Part shown: one piece after another, positions 48,101 to 59,217 of the stretch | How the letters are laid out: each line of letters begins with the position of its first letter | Position numbering within the stretch: the first letter of the stretch is position 1 | From: Chrysomallon squamiferum | Taxonomy: Eukaryota > Mollusca > Gastropoda > Neomphalida > Peltospiridae | NCBI GenBank assembly: GCA_012295275.1 | Contig: CM022674.1 | Span: forward strand, 8,458,260-8,522,259 | Length of the DNA stretch: 64,000 nt | Reading direction: 5' to 3' | Position numbers and translations under genes: made by a program | The notes under the pieces: model-generated | Databases searched by the model: none | Seen by the model: the letters and a program-made list of their open reading frames with translations, nothing else | What the model was told of the DNA's origin: nothing

Positions 48101-49421
48101 TAATATTCTCATTATTAATGAAAATTGTAGTAACACAGAAAATTATTTCAATTTACCTTTTTTGTTTGTCTGTAGATATCAAAAACAACAATCAACATAA
48201 ACAGATATAGTGCAGCAAATAAATACTGAGCAAGTTTGATGTTTATTCCTCTGTTTGTCAGGTAGTATAGACCAGTGTAGAAATAAATAAATCCTGCTGG
48301 GTATCTGAAACACAAAACAGAAGTAAGAATTACAACATCATTACTGTATTTCATTCACTAACAAAACCACTGTAAATATACTAACCAGGACTAAAACAAT
48401 TACTATTAGCTTTTTTGTCTGTTAACTTTAGCAATTTCAATTTTAATTTTAGTAATATCATGGGACAATGTCCTATTATATTTATTTATATAAACACCAT
48501 TCTAAATTATCAAACTAAATACTGTTTTTATCTGAAAAAAATAAATATACAGAATTAAATATTACTTACACAAGAGGCCCTGTATCACCTTTGAGTTGAA
48601 CATAATCGTATGTTCCATTCACCACTCCCTCCACTTCTTGCATGTAAGAAACCCAATCAATTTCTGTGTCTGTTGCAAAATTATACTTCATTATCATAAG
48701 ATGTTATTTCACATTTAAATTGGAAAATTGATAACTATTTTGTATATTATGTTAAATAAAGTTTATGTCTAAATAAAGGAGAATTAAGCTATTACAGTAT
48801 TAGCATTCCTAAAAGGTTGATTACATAATTAAAATCTGCTTCTTTCTTTGCAAGTAGTATATCATAAAATGCAACAAATGTCTCAAAATATTAAAATAAT
48901 ATTTCAATATCATGATGTAAAACAATAAATAACCCATAAAAAGCACATTCAGGACTAAGCCGTTAGTTGGCGGCAATATTTCCGAACAGGCCTGGCAACA
49001 ACATTAAAAGGCTATGCTATGATAATCATAATGTCATATTTACATTGTCACTAAACTGTTAATTAACATACTTATACAAAAGATTCTTTCTTATAACAGT
49101 TAACGTTATGATTATTATTAACTTTTTAATAAGTGCTAAAAGAATCACACACAGTGACATCACACCTATCCAGTATTATCATTATGAGTATAATCACTAA
49201 ATCAGTATTATAATTATTATACTGTAAACATGCACATGTATATTAAAGCAAGTAACATTACATTTTATCTTTTGAATGACAAGTATATTGACAGCCACTT
49301 CCGCAACAAAAAGACACAACATTACGGGTATTGGCGTTTCAGGATTAAATGCGAATGATTTTAAATATTTTGGAGTAATTTTCCGTCCCATTTTACGAAG
49401 CATGGCTATAGGAGCTGCCAT
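45133..49421 (-). CDS. ALG3: ALG3, dolichyl-P-Man:Man5GlcNAc2-PP-dolichol alpha-1,3-mannosyltransferase (9 exons)
   Basis: ER-lumenal mannosyltransferase adding the first dolichol-phosphate-mannose-dependent mannose to the N-glycan precursor. Exons 49421-49262, 48669-48570, 48304-48157, 47923-47763, 47284-47164, 46740-46535, 45982-45918, 45790-45655 and 45292-45133; phases close to 418 residues (human 438). Family blocks: [53 protein letters not shown] followed by [49 protein letters not shown] and [10 protein letters not shown]. About ten hydrophobic segments span the chain. Exons 7 and 8 are best joined as a U12-type AT-AC intron (45917-45791), giving TTNQILVPLF like vertebrate ALG3. The C-terminal [11 protein letters not shown] is lysine-rich, compatible with ER retrieval though not a strict KKXX. 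Confidence 0.95.
45791..45917 (-). other. Probable U12-type AT-AC intron in ALG3
   Basis: On the minus strand the intron opens ATATCTTTTC (U12 consensus ATATCCTTTT). It has TTTCTTAAC at 45809-45801 (branch-site consensus TTCCTTAAC) and ends CCTCAC. The branch A lies 11-12 bases before the AC end, as U12 introns require. Splicing here gives Asn-Gln-Ile at the junction, as in vertebrate ALG3. A rival U2 reading (donor GTATGTGT after 45862, acceptor CACAG before 45788) stays in frame but inserts about 18 unconserved residues. Confidence 0.8.
46736..46900. repeat. Tandem repeat of about 60 bp copying the ALG3 exon 6 acceptor
   Basis: The block 'GTAATAACTTTGAAAAGAAAGAAAT' (plus strand) at 46736 recurs at 46795 and, altered, at about 46856 ('GTAATATCTTTGAGAAG'). 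On the minus strand each copy carries the acceptor tract CTTTTCAAAG and the first bases of exon 6 (TTATTAC). Confidence 0.8.
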
Positions 49422-49668
49422 CTCGAATTGTCAATTTTTTAATTTCCTCCAAGTGGTTAAAACCGTTAAAATTGCAAAATTATAAAAATTAGGAATTAAA
49501 CATCAATTTTCAGATAATATGCATTTTCATTTATAATTAATTAATGATATTTATCATCAAAAATATTTGTAAAATATTGCAGGGACAAAGAAATCTTGTT
49601 TTGAGTTCTTTGCTTAGGACCCAGTATTATAGGTCGAAAATACTTATAGCAATCAAAAACAAAAAACA
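49422..49668. promoter_or_regulatory. Bidirectional ALG3/EXOC8 promoter
   Basis: The two start codons face away from each other with 247 bp between them, so both promoters and both 5' UTRs must fit here unless hidden non-coding exons lie within the partner gene. The segment is AT-rich with few CG dinucleotides and shows no obvious TATA box pair. The acceptor-like ATATTGCAG near 49581 could indicate an EXOC8 5' UTR intron. Confidence 0.7.
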
Positions 49669-52600
49669 ATGGCGAATGTGTCGCCTGGACAAACACGCAA
49701 TGAAGTGCTGATTCCAAATGCTAGTGATGGATTGGGAAGAATTCTTTCAAAACCGGGCTATGATCCCGAAAATTGTAAGATTTCCATTTCAAATGACAAT
49801 TTAAAAATATGCAAATATGTCATTAATTGCCTTTAAGTCATCCTTATATTCTCAGTCTGCCCCTCCCCTCTGACTAGTGACTGTCACTGTCACTTTGTTA
49901 GAGTCAGTGTGTCTGCACTGCCTTTAAGGTTTTATACTAATTATAAAAAAAAGAAAAAAAAAAAGAAGACTTTTCGATGTTCATCTATTCTAGTGGCTTA
50001 TAAGGAACATCGGGCAGTTACAATCACAGTATGATAAATAGTCTTTAATTAAGGTTTTAATATAATTATAATTTATATTTGGAGAAACATCGAAACGTCT
50101 GATTAATTAATACTGTTTGTATTTTGTTTTGGTTGAGGTTTCAGTGATTTGTATGTATCTGAGGGTTTTTCGTTTGTATATCTGTATTATTTGTGGTTTA
50201 TGTATATCTTTTAATGATGTAATCTAACAGAATATACAGTAAATAAGCATGGGTGAAATGGGACATGTCTTCTCCATTGTTGTGTACCTTTTGCCGGAGG
50301 TTTAAAATAAATTATTGATTTTTTTAAAGTACATATTAAAAAAAAATGTTGCGATAATGCTCATTAAATCAGATCTTTATTAATTATGAAACTGATAAAA
50401 TTATAAAAATAAATGTTTCAGATAGGCATTGTAGAAGATCTAATTTTCAAAAATTACACTTAATACATTCGGTTGTAATAAAATTATTTCACTGCACATT
50501 TTCTCTGAATATTTTTTTCTTCTCATTTATTTATTTATTTATTTATTTATTGTTTAGTTGTAGCAAAACTGATTGAAAATGGACAGGATTCTTTGCTGGA
50601 CATGAAGCAGACATTTCATATCCTCAGTGATAAAACAGCTCAAGCACTGAAGAAAAATGTTTACAAGAACTATTCCCAGTTTATTGAGACTGCCAGAGAA
50701 ATATCTAGTAAGGACACTAACAATGATTTTTACTCCTTCTTAATTCTTTTTATTATGTTTAATTTGCCTTTATTTCCTATCACTAGGAGTTTGAGTGTGT
50801 CTATATGTCTTCTCTGCCAACTTTTATTTCTTCATTTAAAAAGCTAATTATTCTTGTTACTTCTTATTTGTTCATTTCAGACATAAAATACATTTCATTG
50901 CTTTGTATATAAAGAAAAAAGATAAATGAAGGTAATTTAAAGAATATTAATAATGTTATTGTTAGTTCCAGTTAGTTGCTTGTCATTAAAGACTAATATT
51001 AAATTCTTTATAAAAAATGCTTGAGTTAGAAATGTGATTACAGAATTATTATTATTTTTTTTTTTTAATTTCGAATAGGAATTAACTGTTTATTTTTTTA
51101 TATCATTTATTTATTTTTTGAATTTCAGTTCTGGAAGGTGAGATGTATCAGCTGAGCCATATGTTGACAGAGCAGAAAGGGTTAATGTCATCCATGATGG
51201 AAATGTCTTTAGTTAGTGATAAAGGTAAGCAACCTCTTTCTTCATTAATCCTTACTCATTTGGAAGTGTAATATATTAATTATTAAAAACGAAACTTCAA
51301 GTTATTTTTGGTAATACATTTAATCTTATGTTTCACTGATAATTTTTCAGCTATTGTGGAAGGACCAAAGGAAGAGGAAGAACAAGAGAATCCAGAAGAA
51401 GAATCAAAGAAAAACCTTGCTTTTCTGCTGGAGAAAGTTGAAGGATGTTCAGTAAGTGAAAAGTTAATCAAATTATAGTGAACAGATTATGTGAAACTTT
51501 TCCACATTCTTCTTTTGTGGACTCTAATTGTATGTCAGATGTTTTAAGCTGTTGTAAAATTAGTGACTCATCTATAAGCCTAAACATAATAAAAACAGTT
51601 TGTTTTTTTAAGGATATTCTTCTAGTATAATCTATTTATTTATAAATAAATAAATTAAAAAACAAAACAAAACACTTCTAACTTTATATTATTATTATAT
51701 TTTAAACAAGATTTATAATTTTTTAATTGAATTATTTTTCTTCAAATATTATTATTATTAATTTTTTTATTTTTTTTTTTTATCTGTAACTAAATTACTT
51801 ATTTCAGCTAGTAACTGAAGTTCCGGGTCGGCAGCTGGTACATGATGGAGATCTGACTGAACTCGATGCTACGTCTTTCAATCCAATCCAACGAGTCCAT
51901 GCTTTTCTACTCAACGACAGTCTGATGGTGGCCACATGGATCCCAAACAGGTACATTATTTAAAATTATTTTTATTATTATTTTTTAACACTAACATTTT
52001 ATTTTTGACACTTATTTACAATTATTTAAAAATGAAATTTGCACTGTATACTACAGAATAAAAATTGGTGTTTCTTAAAAATACACTTTTAATTTATTTT
52101 AGATAATTTTTATAACTCTGCCTATATTTACTGTTGTAATGGGTAACTTTGATTGTAAATAATACACAAAGTGCTAAATATTTTCCTTTTTGTTATAATT
52201 TAAAAGATCCACTTTATAAGGACTGTCAGTTTTTATTCTTATTTGTTTATTTTCACTTCTTATTATATAAATTTTCTATTATTACAAATTCAGTCTGACA
52301 TGTTAAAAACAATGAGCTATTTAAATTTTAGGAGAGGGCCTGTGCGTTACCGATTCCAGGGTTTGTATGAACTGGACAGTCTTGCAGTGGTCAATGTGAG
52401 GGATGTTGGTCCAGTGAAGAATGCTCTGAAGATTCTCATGTTTCCTGAAACACGGATATACCAGACAGACAGCACTAAAGCCAAAGTATAAAAATATTTA
52501 CTGAAATGTTTAAATCATGTTACTCTAAGTAAAAATATCACTACTAAAGCCAAGGTATAAAAATCTATTTAAATTATTAAAAGTGTTAAAACTAAAGCCA

Positions 52601-55600
52601 AGGTTCTTTTAAATTATATATAAAAATATATTGAAATTTCAAAAAATAACCAGTTTCACTTATAATGAATTTTCTGTAAGAAGTATTGTTTATTATTACT
52701 ACATTTCTTATTGATTTTAGCAAAATATTTTTTGTTTAAAAATATATTTGTTTTTAAAGCGTCAATGGCTGGATATTCTCGAAGATACAAAAAAGAAGAA
52801 AGCTGCCAAAGAAAAACAGAAGAAGGAAGCGGCCATTGCTAAGAAGGAATCAGAATTTCAGGCTGCAAATGAAGAAAGCGTAATAGAACAGAAAAATCGT
52901 AGGTTTTATGTAAATCAGTTTAAACTTCCAGTGTTTTAACACAAAAGAAAACATATAACATGAACAAAATTATGTTTCTTCTACATTAAATAATGATAAA
53001 ACTGGGAAATAATGGTTATGGAATTTAACATGTTTGTATTAATTTATGTTTAAAGAAGAGTATTTATCTGTTTACCTTTACAAAGTAGAGTTAATGTATT
53101 CAAGTAAGATCATACTAATAAAAATAATGACACTGATATCAATTTTTTATATATTTTTTTATTACATATGAAATAGCATAATTTACACAAACAGTGTTAC
53201 TTTTTTTCAATTATATAAAGAATGCTTTAATGAATTAGATATAAAATCCTGTATCACTGAACTCTTCTCTCATTATTTTAATTTTTTCTTCATTATTAAC
53301 AGCTTTTGAAAGTGAAGTTGAACCAGAAATTGAAACCCTGGATACTGAAATTCTCAGTGTTGATTGGCTGCAAGAATTACCAGAGGATCTTGATATGTGT
53401 ATTGCTCAGAGAGATTTTGAAGGAGCAGTGGACCTTATGGAGAGAGGTGAAATAACAGAAAATAATAATTAAGAATTTATGATATAAAGAAAGGCAAACC
53501 ACTGATTTACCAGAACCTTTGGGTTCAAAGACTTTCAAATGATCAGTTCTTCCAGACCAAATCAGCTCACTTAATAGTGAATTAGTTACAAGTTCATTAG
53601 TACTGACTGTTTCAGTAAAATCTGATTATTAATTGAAATTAAACATATTAATTGTATTTTAAATTATTAAATGAAATATATTAATTAAATGGTTCAGGCA
53701 TGGTCAGTAAATATCAGATAAAGATTTGAAAAAGAATAATGATTAAAAAAATGAAATGTAATTGAAAGGGATTTCAAATGCTTAGTCCCAATTTTATCCA
53801 GTTTAAAAGAGGATCTGAACCATCAGTGTCTGAAAAATTGATTGTGATCCTGTATATATGTTATTCATTATTTTCAGAAAACCTTAAATTTTAAATTTCA
53901 TTGAACTATTAAAATAAATTAAATAGCTTTCAGCCTTAATTTAATAATTATTGTTTTCTTTTATTTCAGCCAATACATTTTTGAATGAATGTCCAAAATC
54001 ACCAGCTGTAAAAGAATTCAGGTAAAATTATTTTTAGTCTACTTCTTTATCTTTTTCTTCTTATTATTATGACTCTTGTTATTATTATTGATGTTATTGT
54101 TGTTAATATTTTTCACTCCTATTATTATTCCTATCATTGATATTGTTATTATTTTATTAGTATTAATATTATTGTTGTTATTATTGTTATTATTAATATT
54201 TATATCATTATAGTTATTATTGTTGTTAGTATTTTTATTATTATTATTGTTATTGTTATTAACATTATTGCTGTTTTATTGTTGTTGTTGTTGTTGTTAT
54301 TGTTATTATCATCATTGTTAGAGCTCGAATTGACCACCGAGTGAAGCAGTTGACTGATGGGTTGATGTCGGAGCTGCAGGTGTCACCCGAGCGGTCCCTG
54401 CGCGGAGGCCCACGCGCGGCACGTCGGGCTGTTGCACAGCTCATCAGACTGGGTAAATCAGCCCAGGTACACATTGCCTTGATTTCATGTTGAGAACGTA
54501 GTAAATATGATGTTTAAATATCTATGAGTGACAGAAATATTAAAAAACAGGATTTTAAAATTTGGGTGTTCAGTAGTTTATTGTTATAATACAGAAATGT
54601 TGATATTTTATTTTAAAAATGTGTCTTTTGATAATTAAATTAAGAAAAATATCTTTAATGATTCTTAACAATAAAGTAAAATAAAAAACAAATTTCTAAT
54701 TTAAAAATAATATTTTAGTATTTCAAAATATTTACTTTAGCATACACATTGTAATAAATGAGATAAATTTTGTTTATTCAATGCAGGCTTGTGAATTATT
54801 TCTGAAGAATCGAAGTGCAATTATAAAATACAACATACGACAACTGAAATTTGAGGGGACTACAGCTCTCTACATCCGATGTCTTTGTGGTGTGTTCTTT
54901 ACCAGCCTGGCTGAAACAGCACAAGAATTTTTAAAAGCTTTCCCAGAACATTATGGTTGTTATTCAGGTAAACATTTCCTTTAGTATCTCCATAGATCAT
55001 GCCTCCAAGATTTTTAATACTTCACCAATATTCATAGTAGATTGTTCATTTGAATTCATTGATTATAACAAATTGTTACTGTTATTTATTTCAGCTTTTG
55101 TTGTTTGGTCTAAACAAGAATTACAGTCATTTGTTGCAACTTTTTGTCGCCAAGTTTTTGAGAGTAAATCTAGTTTAACTACAATAGCCGAGTGTGTGCA
55201 GATGGCAAAAGAACACTGTGATGAGGTGAGATATATTTCTGATTTTATAGCAAGTTTATAGAGTATTAATCAACAAAGAAAGGGATAAAAATAATTTTTC
55301 TATTAGTTGAAAATGTAAATAATTTAATGTAATGATATTTCAGTGATGTAGAAATCTGTTTATGATTAATTTTCAAAACTGATAATTTCAAATTACATCA
55401 TTTAGTTTTTGTGTTTGTTTTCAGCTTAGTATAATTGGTCTTGATATTAACTTTAGTCTGTTGGCTTTATTGAATACACCAATGTACAAAGTCATAGAGG
55501 AAACTAGAGATCAGCTGATAGATGGCATCAAATACAGATCTCAGGTAACAGTGGAATTATTATACTGGGATTGTCATTTTAAATAAAATTGATGTCATTT

Positions 55601-57241
55601 ATCCATAATCCTTTGGGGCAGACTGTAAATAGTTTACAGGGATTATTTGAAAAGACAGTAGTCATAAAGGTGTAATATACAAATTAAATAAAAAATATTT
55701 GTACATAATCACAAAAAGATATGCTTACAGATTTTTGAGCTTTCTGATTTCAAATATTGTTGTTGAAAGTTTGTTGTTGAAAGTTATAAGGTGATTTTAA
55801 AAAAAGAAGAAATAAGTAATACTGCATCCAGTTTCATAGTGTTTATATTTAATAATATTTAATAGTATTTATAAATAAATTTATGTTTGACAAATTAGAC
55901 TTCTAAATAGTGAGTAAGTAGATCAGACATATTCTCATTGTTACTGGTATCTTTGCATGTGCAACTTCCGTATTGCTGGGTTTTTGTCAATAAATAGACT
56001 TGTATGTCTTTTTTTTTCTCTGATTTTTCATGTTTTCCTTTGTTTCAGAATGACAAGTGGCGTCCTATGAACCATGCTGCTAAACAGAATTGTGAGAAAT
56101 ATTTATCTGACATGGCAGCTAGTGGCATGGACATGTTAAAGGATTATGTTTATGGTAATATTAAACAATGAAATCATTACGTCTATGTAAGATTAACAAA
56201 TGAGAAATCAGATAATAAAGAATGTTAATTCATTTCAATAATTTATTTATGAGATCAGTGGTAAAAATTAAAATTATTATTAAAATTTGGACTAGAGTAA
56301 AGAAAAAAATAGTTTTTAACAAATTAATAAGTAAGTATAATAATGATGACTTAGAAAAAGTTAATAATATCTGTATTTATTTATCTTTTCAGTTCATTTT
56401 TGTTATATAAATAATGCACATGGAAAATTTTACTTTCCTGCTAGATTATAAACATATGTAACATATGTCAATGTATTTCTTTTTTTTTAAATTGTTTTGT
56501 TTCCATTTCAGATGAATGTTGGATAAACCTTACGACAAATTCAGTTCTATTTGCCAAGAGTTGTTTGGTTTTTGCTGAAGACTTGCTGAAACTGTTTCAT
56601 GTTGAGCTAGAACAGTTCATAGCTGAAGCTATTGCTGCTGTTTTCAAAATACAAGTAACACACTTGCAGCAATCTCTTATATCAGAACATACTGAAAAAG
56701 GGGTAAGTTTCTTGAAAATAATTTCTACATGTAAGACTTGATTGTAATGAAATACTGTACAATTCTCAAATTTTAATGTATCAAGCACAATCTTAACAGA
56801 GTAATATGACATCTTTTAATTTCATGTTATATTTTTTTGCCAGTTACTAAATACATTGCAATTTAGTAAATAACACTAGTGATTAGATTCAAAAATAATT
56901 TTATCTTTTTTAAAATAGTGTAGTTCTATAGACTCATCCCTCATCCAAAAATATAACTAAACAAATTGTGGGATTTAAAAAAAATAATTATTTCAGTTAC
57001 AAAATCCCTCCAGATTAAATGTATGTTTTGGCCAAGTGCAGAAAGAACCAAATAGAAATTATGAAATGGATTGTTTTATTTTTTTCAGCAAAAGTTCATT
57101 CTGAAGAATGCACAATTTCTTTTGGAGAATGTTATGAGTAAAATAGAGGCAATGTATCAAGAACATGGAATTCAGTTCCCTGATGAGCTTACTGCAGTGA
57201 ACAATGAATACAGAAAGCTAAAATCATTAAGTAAAAAATAA
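49669..57241 (+). CDS. EXOC8: Exocyst complex component 8 (Exo84), 16 exons
   Basis: 703-residue exocyst subunit that helps tether secretory vesicles to the plasma membrane and binds Ral GTPases. Exons: 49669-49774, 50558-50707, 51129-51224, 51351-51451, 51808-51950, 52332-52485, 52760-52898, 53303-53446, 53970-54021, 54322-54466, 54787-54967, 55095-55225, 55425-55544, 56049-56154, 56512-56702, 57089-57241. All are GT-AG and phases close to a TAA. Residues about 30-115 are helical (Vps51/Exo84 N-terminal region). Residues about 158-255 form the PH domain (VPGRQLVHDGDLTELD ... RRGPVRYRFQGLYELDSL ... RQWLDILEDTKKKK). A Lys/Glu-rich helix follows, then the Exo84 C-terminal helical repeats (SVDWLQELPEDLDMCIAQRD, RSLRGGPRAARRAVAQLIRL). 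Human EXOC8 is 725 residues. Confidence 0.96.
52474..52612 (+). repeat. Three copies of the EXOC8 exon 6 / donor junction
   Basis: The string ACTAAAGCCAAAGTATAAAA at the exon 6 end (52474) recurs as ACTAAAGCCAAGGTATAAAA at 52543 and ACTAAAGCCAAGGTTCTTTT at 52591. The second has a stronger-looking donor (AAG|GTATAA) than the real one (AAA|GTATAA). Confidence 0.85.
54055..54318 (+). repeat. Degenerate (ATT/GTT)n in EXOC8 intron 9
   Basis: About 260 bases almost wholly of ATT, GTT and related triplets reach to within a few bases of the exon 10 acceptor, where they double as its pyrimidine-rich tract. Confidence 0.9.
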
Positions 57242-59217
57242 GATTTTTACCAGTCTTACGATACTCACATTGTGTTGGCTTATTATTCCTGTGTTTTGAA
57301 GTAGTTACCCCAAATGGGAAATTATAATCTGTTAATAAAAAAAAAACCCACAAAAATGTGTTTCTCTCTATGATCGGAGTAAAATACTGTTCAAACCAGT
57401 GACTGGATCAGATGGGGAAAGCCCGAGATAAAACTTTATTTCAAAACTTTTCTTGAAGACATGCCACTTGTTACGAAAACTGTAACATGGTCATTGTTGA
57501 TATTAAATATCTTTATTGTTCCTGAAGTCTTGTTTTCCTTTCACATAAAAGACTGATGTAGAAACAAATTTTCTAAATGTAATGTATCGCCACAAAATTG
57601 ACAAAAATATTAATTTTGATGTATTTTTATTAGTAAGATTCTAAAGATGAAAATTGATCTAAACAAAACTGCAGTTAGACATGCCAGTTGAGCTGAAGAG
57701 AGGTTAAACTTAATTTTGTTTGCATGAAAATCAAAACATCTGCTGTAATTTGAAGCCATTTGGAAATACGATCTTTCAGATAAATGTGATTTTCATCTTT
57801 TGTTCCGTTCAGATTATGTATTTGGTTACACGCCATTTTACATTATAAACAAACATTTGTCAATAAAATATTTTCATATTGAATCTGTCAACTCCATATT
57901 AAAGATAAATAAAATATAAATGTGTGAAATAAAAACAAAGACATTAATAAAGATCTGTCAACATTGATTTATTTACATTTTAAATTTTCAGTTTAATCAC
58001 TGGCATCTGCAGACATACATTACAGGAAAAAAAAAAAAAAATGAAATATCCATCACAGGCAGCATATGAATAGAATCCCGTTTTTTTTTTTTTTTTTTTA
58101 ACTGCTTAAAAAAATGTTTTTTTTAAATTTTTTAAAGTCAGTATGCTTTTCCTTAGTTTGAGTTCAGTATAAACAAGAAGCTAGTCCATAGTCTTTACAA
58201 TTCCTTAGCACATAATACAAATATCTATATATATATATATATATTTTTTTTATATATATTATACTTCACATATATTGGGGTTTGTATGATGCAGGAAGAA
58301 TGCAATCTTAAAAATTCACAAGAATTTTATCCTCAGCATAGAATACACAACAGGAAAATAATTGTTACAGAAATACTTCACATCATAGTGGTCACATTTC
58401 CCTTTAGCTGATGCATACAGATTATGCAATATAAATATAAGTTAAGTCCTTGGATATCAAAAACATGATTTATACCAATAAACTGACAATGGTTTGGAAG
58501 TCTCAATTGGTGCTGTAACAAATATATACATTTTTGTAAATAATTTTATCCAAACCCGAACCTAGCACCAATAAAACCAAATACACATATGCAGTAGCTT
58601 ATAAAGAAAATGCAACTGGACAAAGTTTGAGGCATTTCAAATACAATACTGTGCTTTGCACAATAAACAAAACAGCAGATATTGTAAAAAGAAAAATAAA
58701 AAAAAGAAAAGAAAGAAATTGAAAAGAAACATGCATTCAAAAAGAGACAAAAATGGATATACTAAATAATAATATGCAGTCTAATATTATAAATTTGAAT
58801 TAGAAAAGTTCATTTATACACACACAAAAATAAATCAACACCCACAGTCAAACCCATCAATCTGATGCACAACCAAGTGCATTCTCCAATGAATGTTCTT
58901 GATGGGTTTATGTTTAGTTTTGTTTTTAAGGGGAATCTCCCCTAAATGTAACAATGAGAGAGTTTTGTCACTAGGTGACTTTAGAACAATCCCACCTGTA
59001 GCCCAGCCTGCAGCTTTATTTTATCATCACAACAGCGTGAAGAAAAGAAATTCATTTACACACATTTATGCAGTCAGTTTAATAAGAAGTAATTGTTGTC
59101 ATCTATTAATTCACGCACAAGAAGGTTGCAATCAATTTGTCAATTTGTTTCATAATTTTATATTGCAACTCCAATAATAAATACGTTTGTCGAGGTTATA
59201 CTATGATACTCCAAGAA
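57242..59217. other. Convergent 3' UTR region of EXOC8 and eIF4G
   Basis: No coding sequence is seen. A plus-strand AATAAA at 57862-57867 probably ends EXOC8. Reverse AATAAA words such as TTTATT near 57969 could end eIF4G, giving it a long 3' UTR of more than 1 kb. T-run at 58081-58099 and (TA)n near 58228-58260. Confidence 0.5.
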
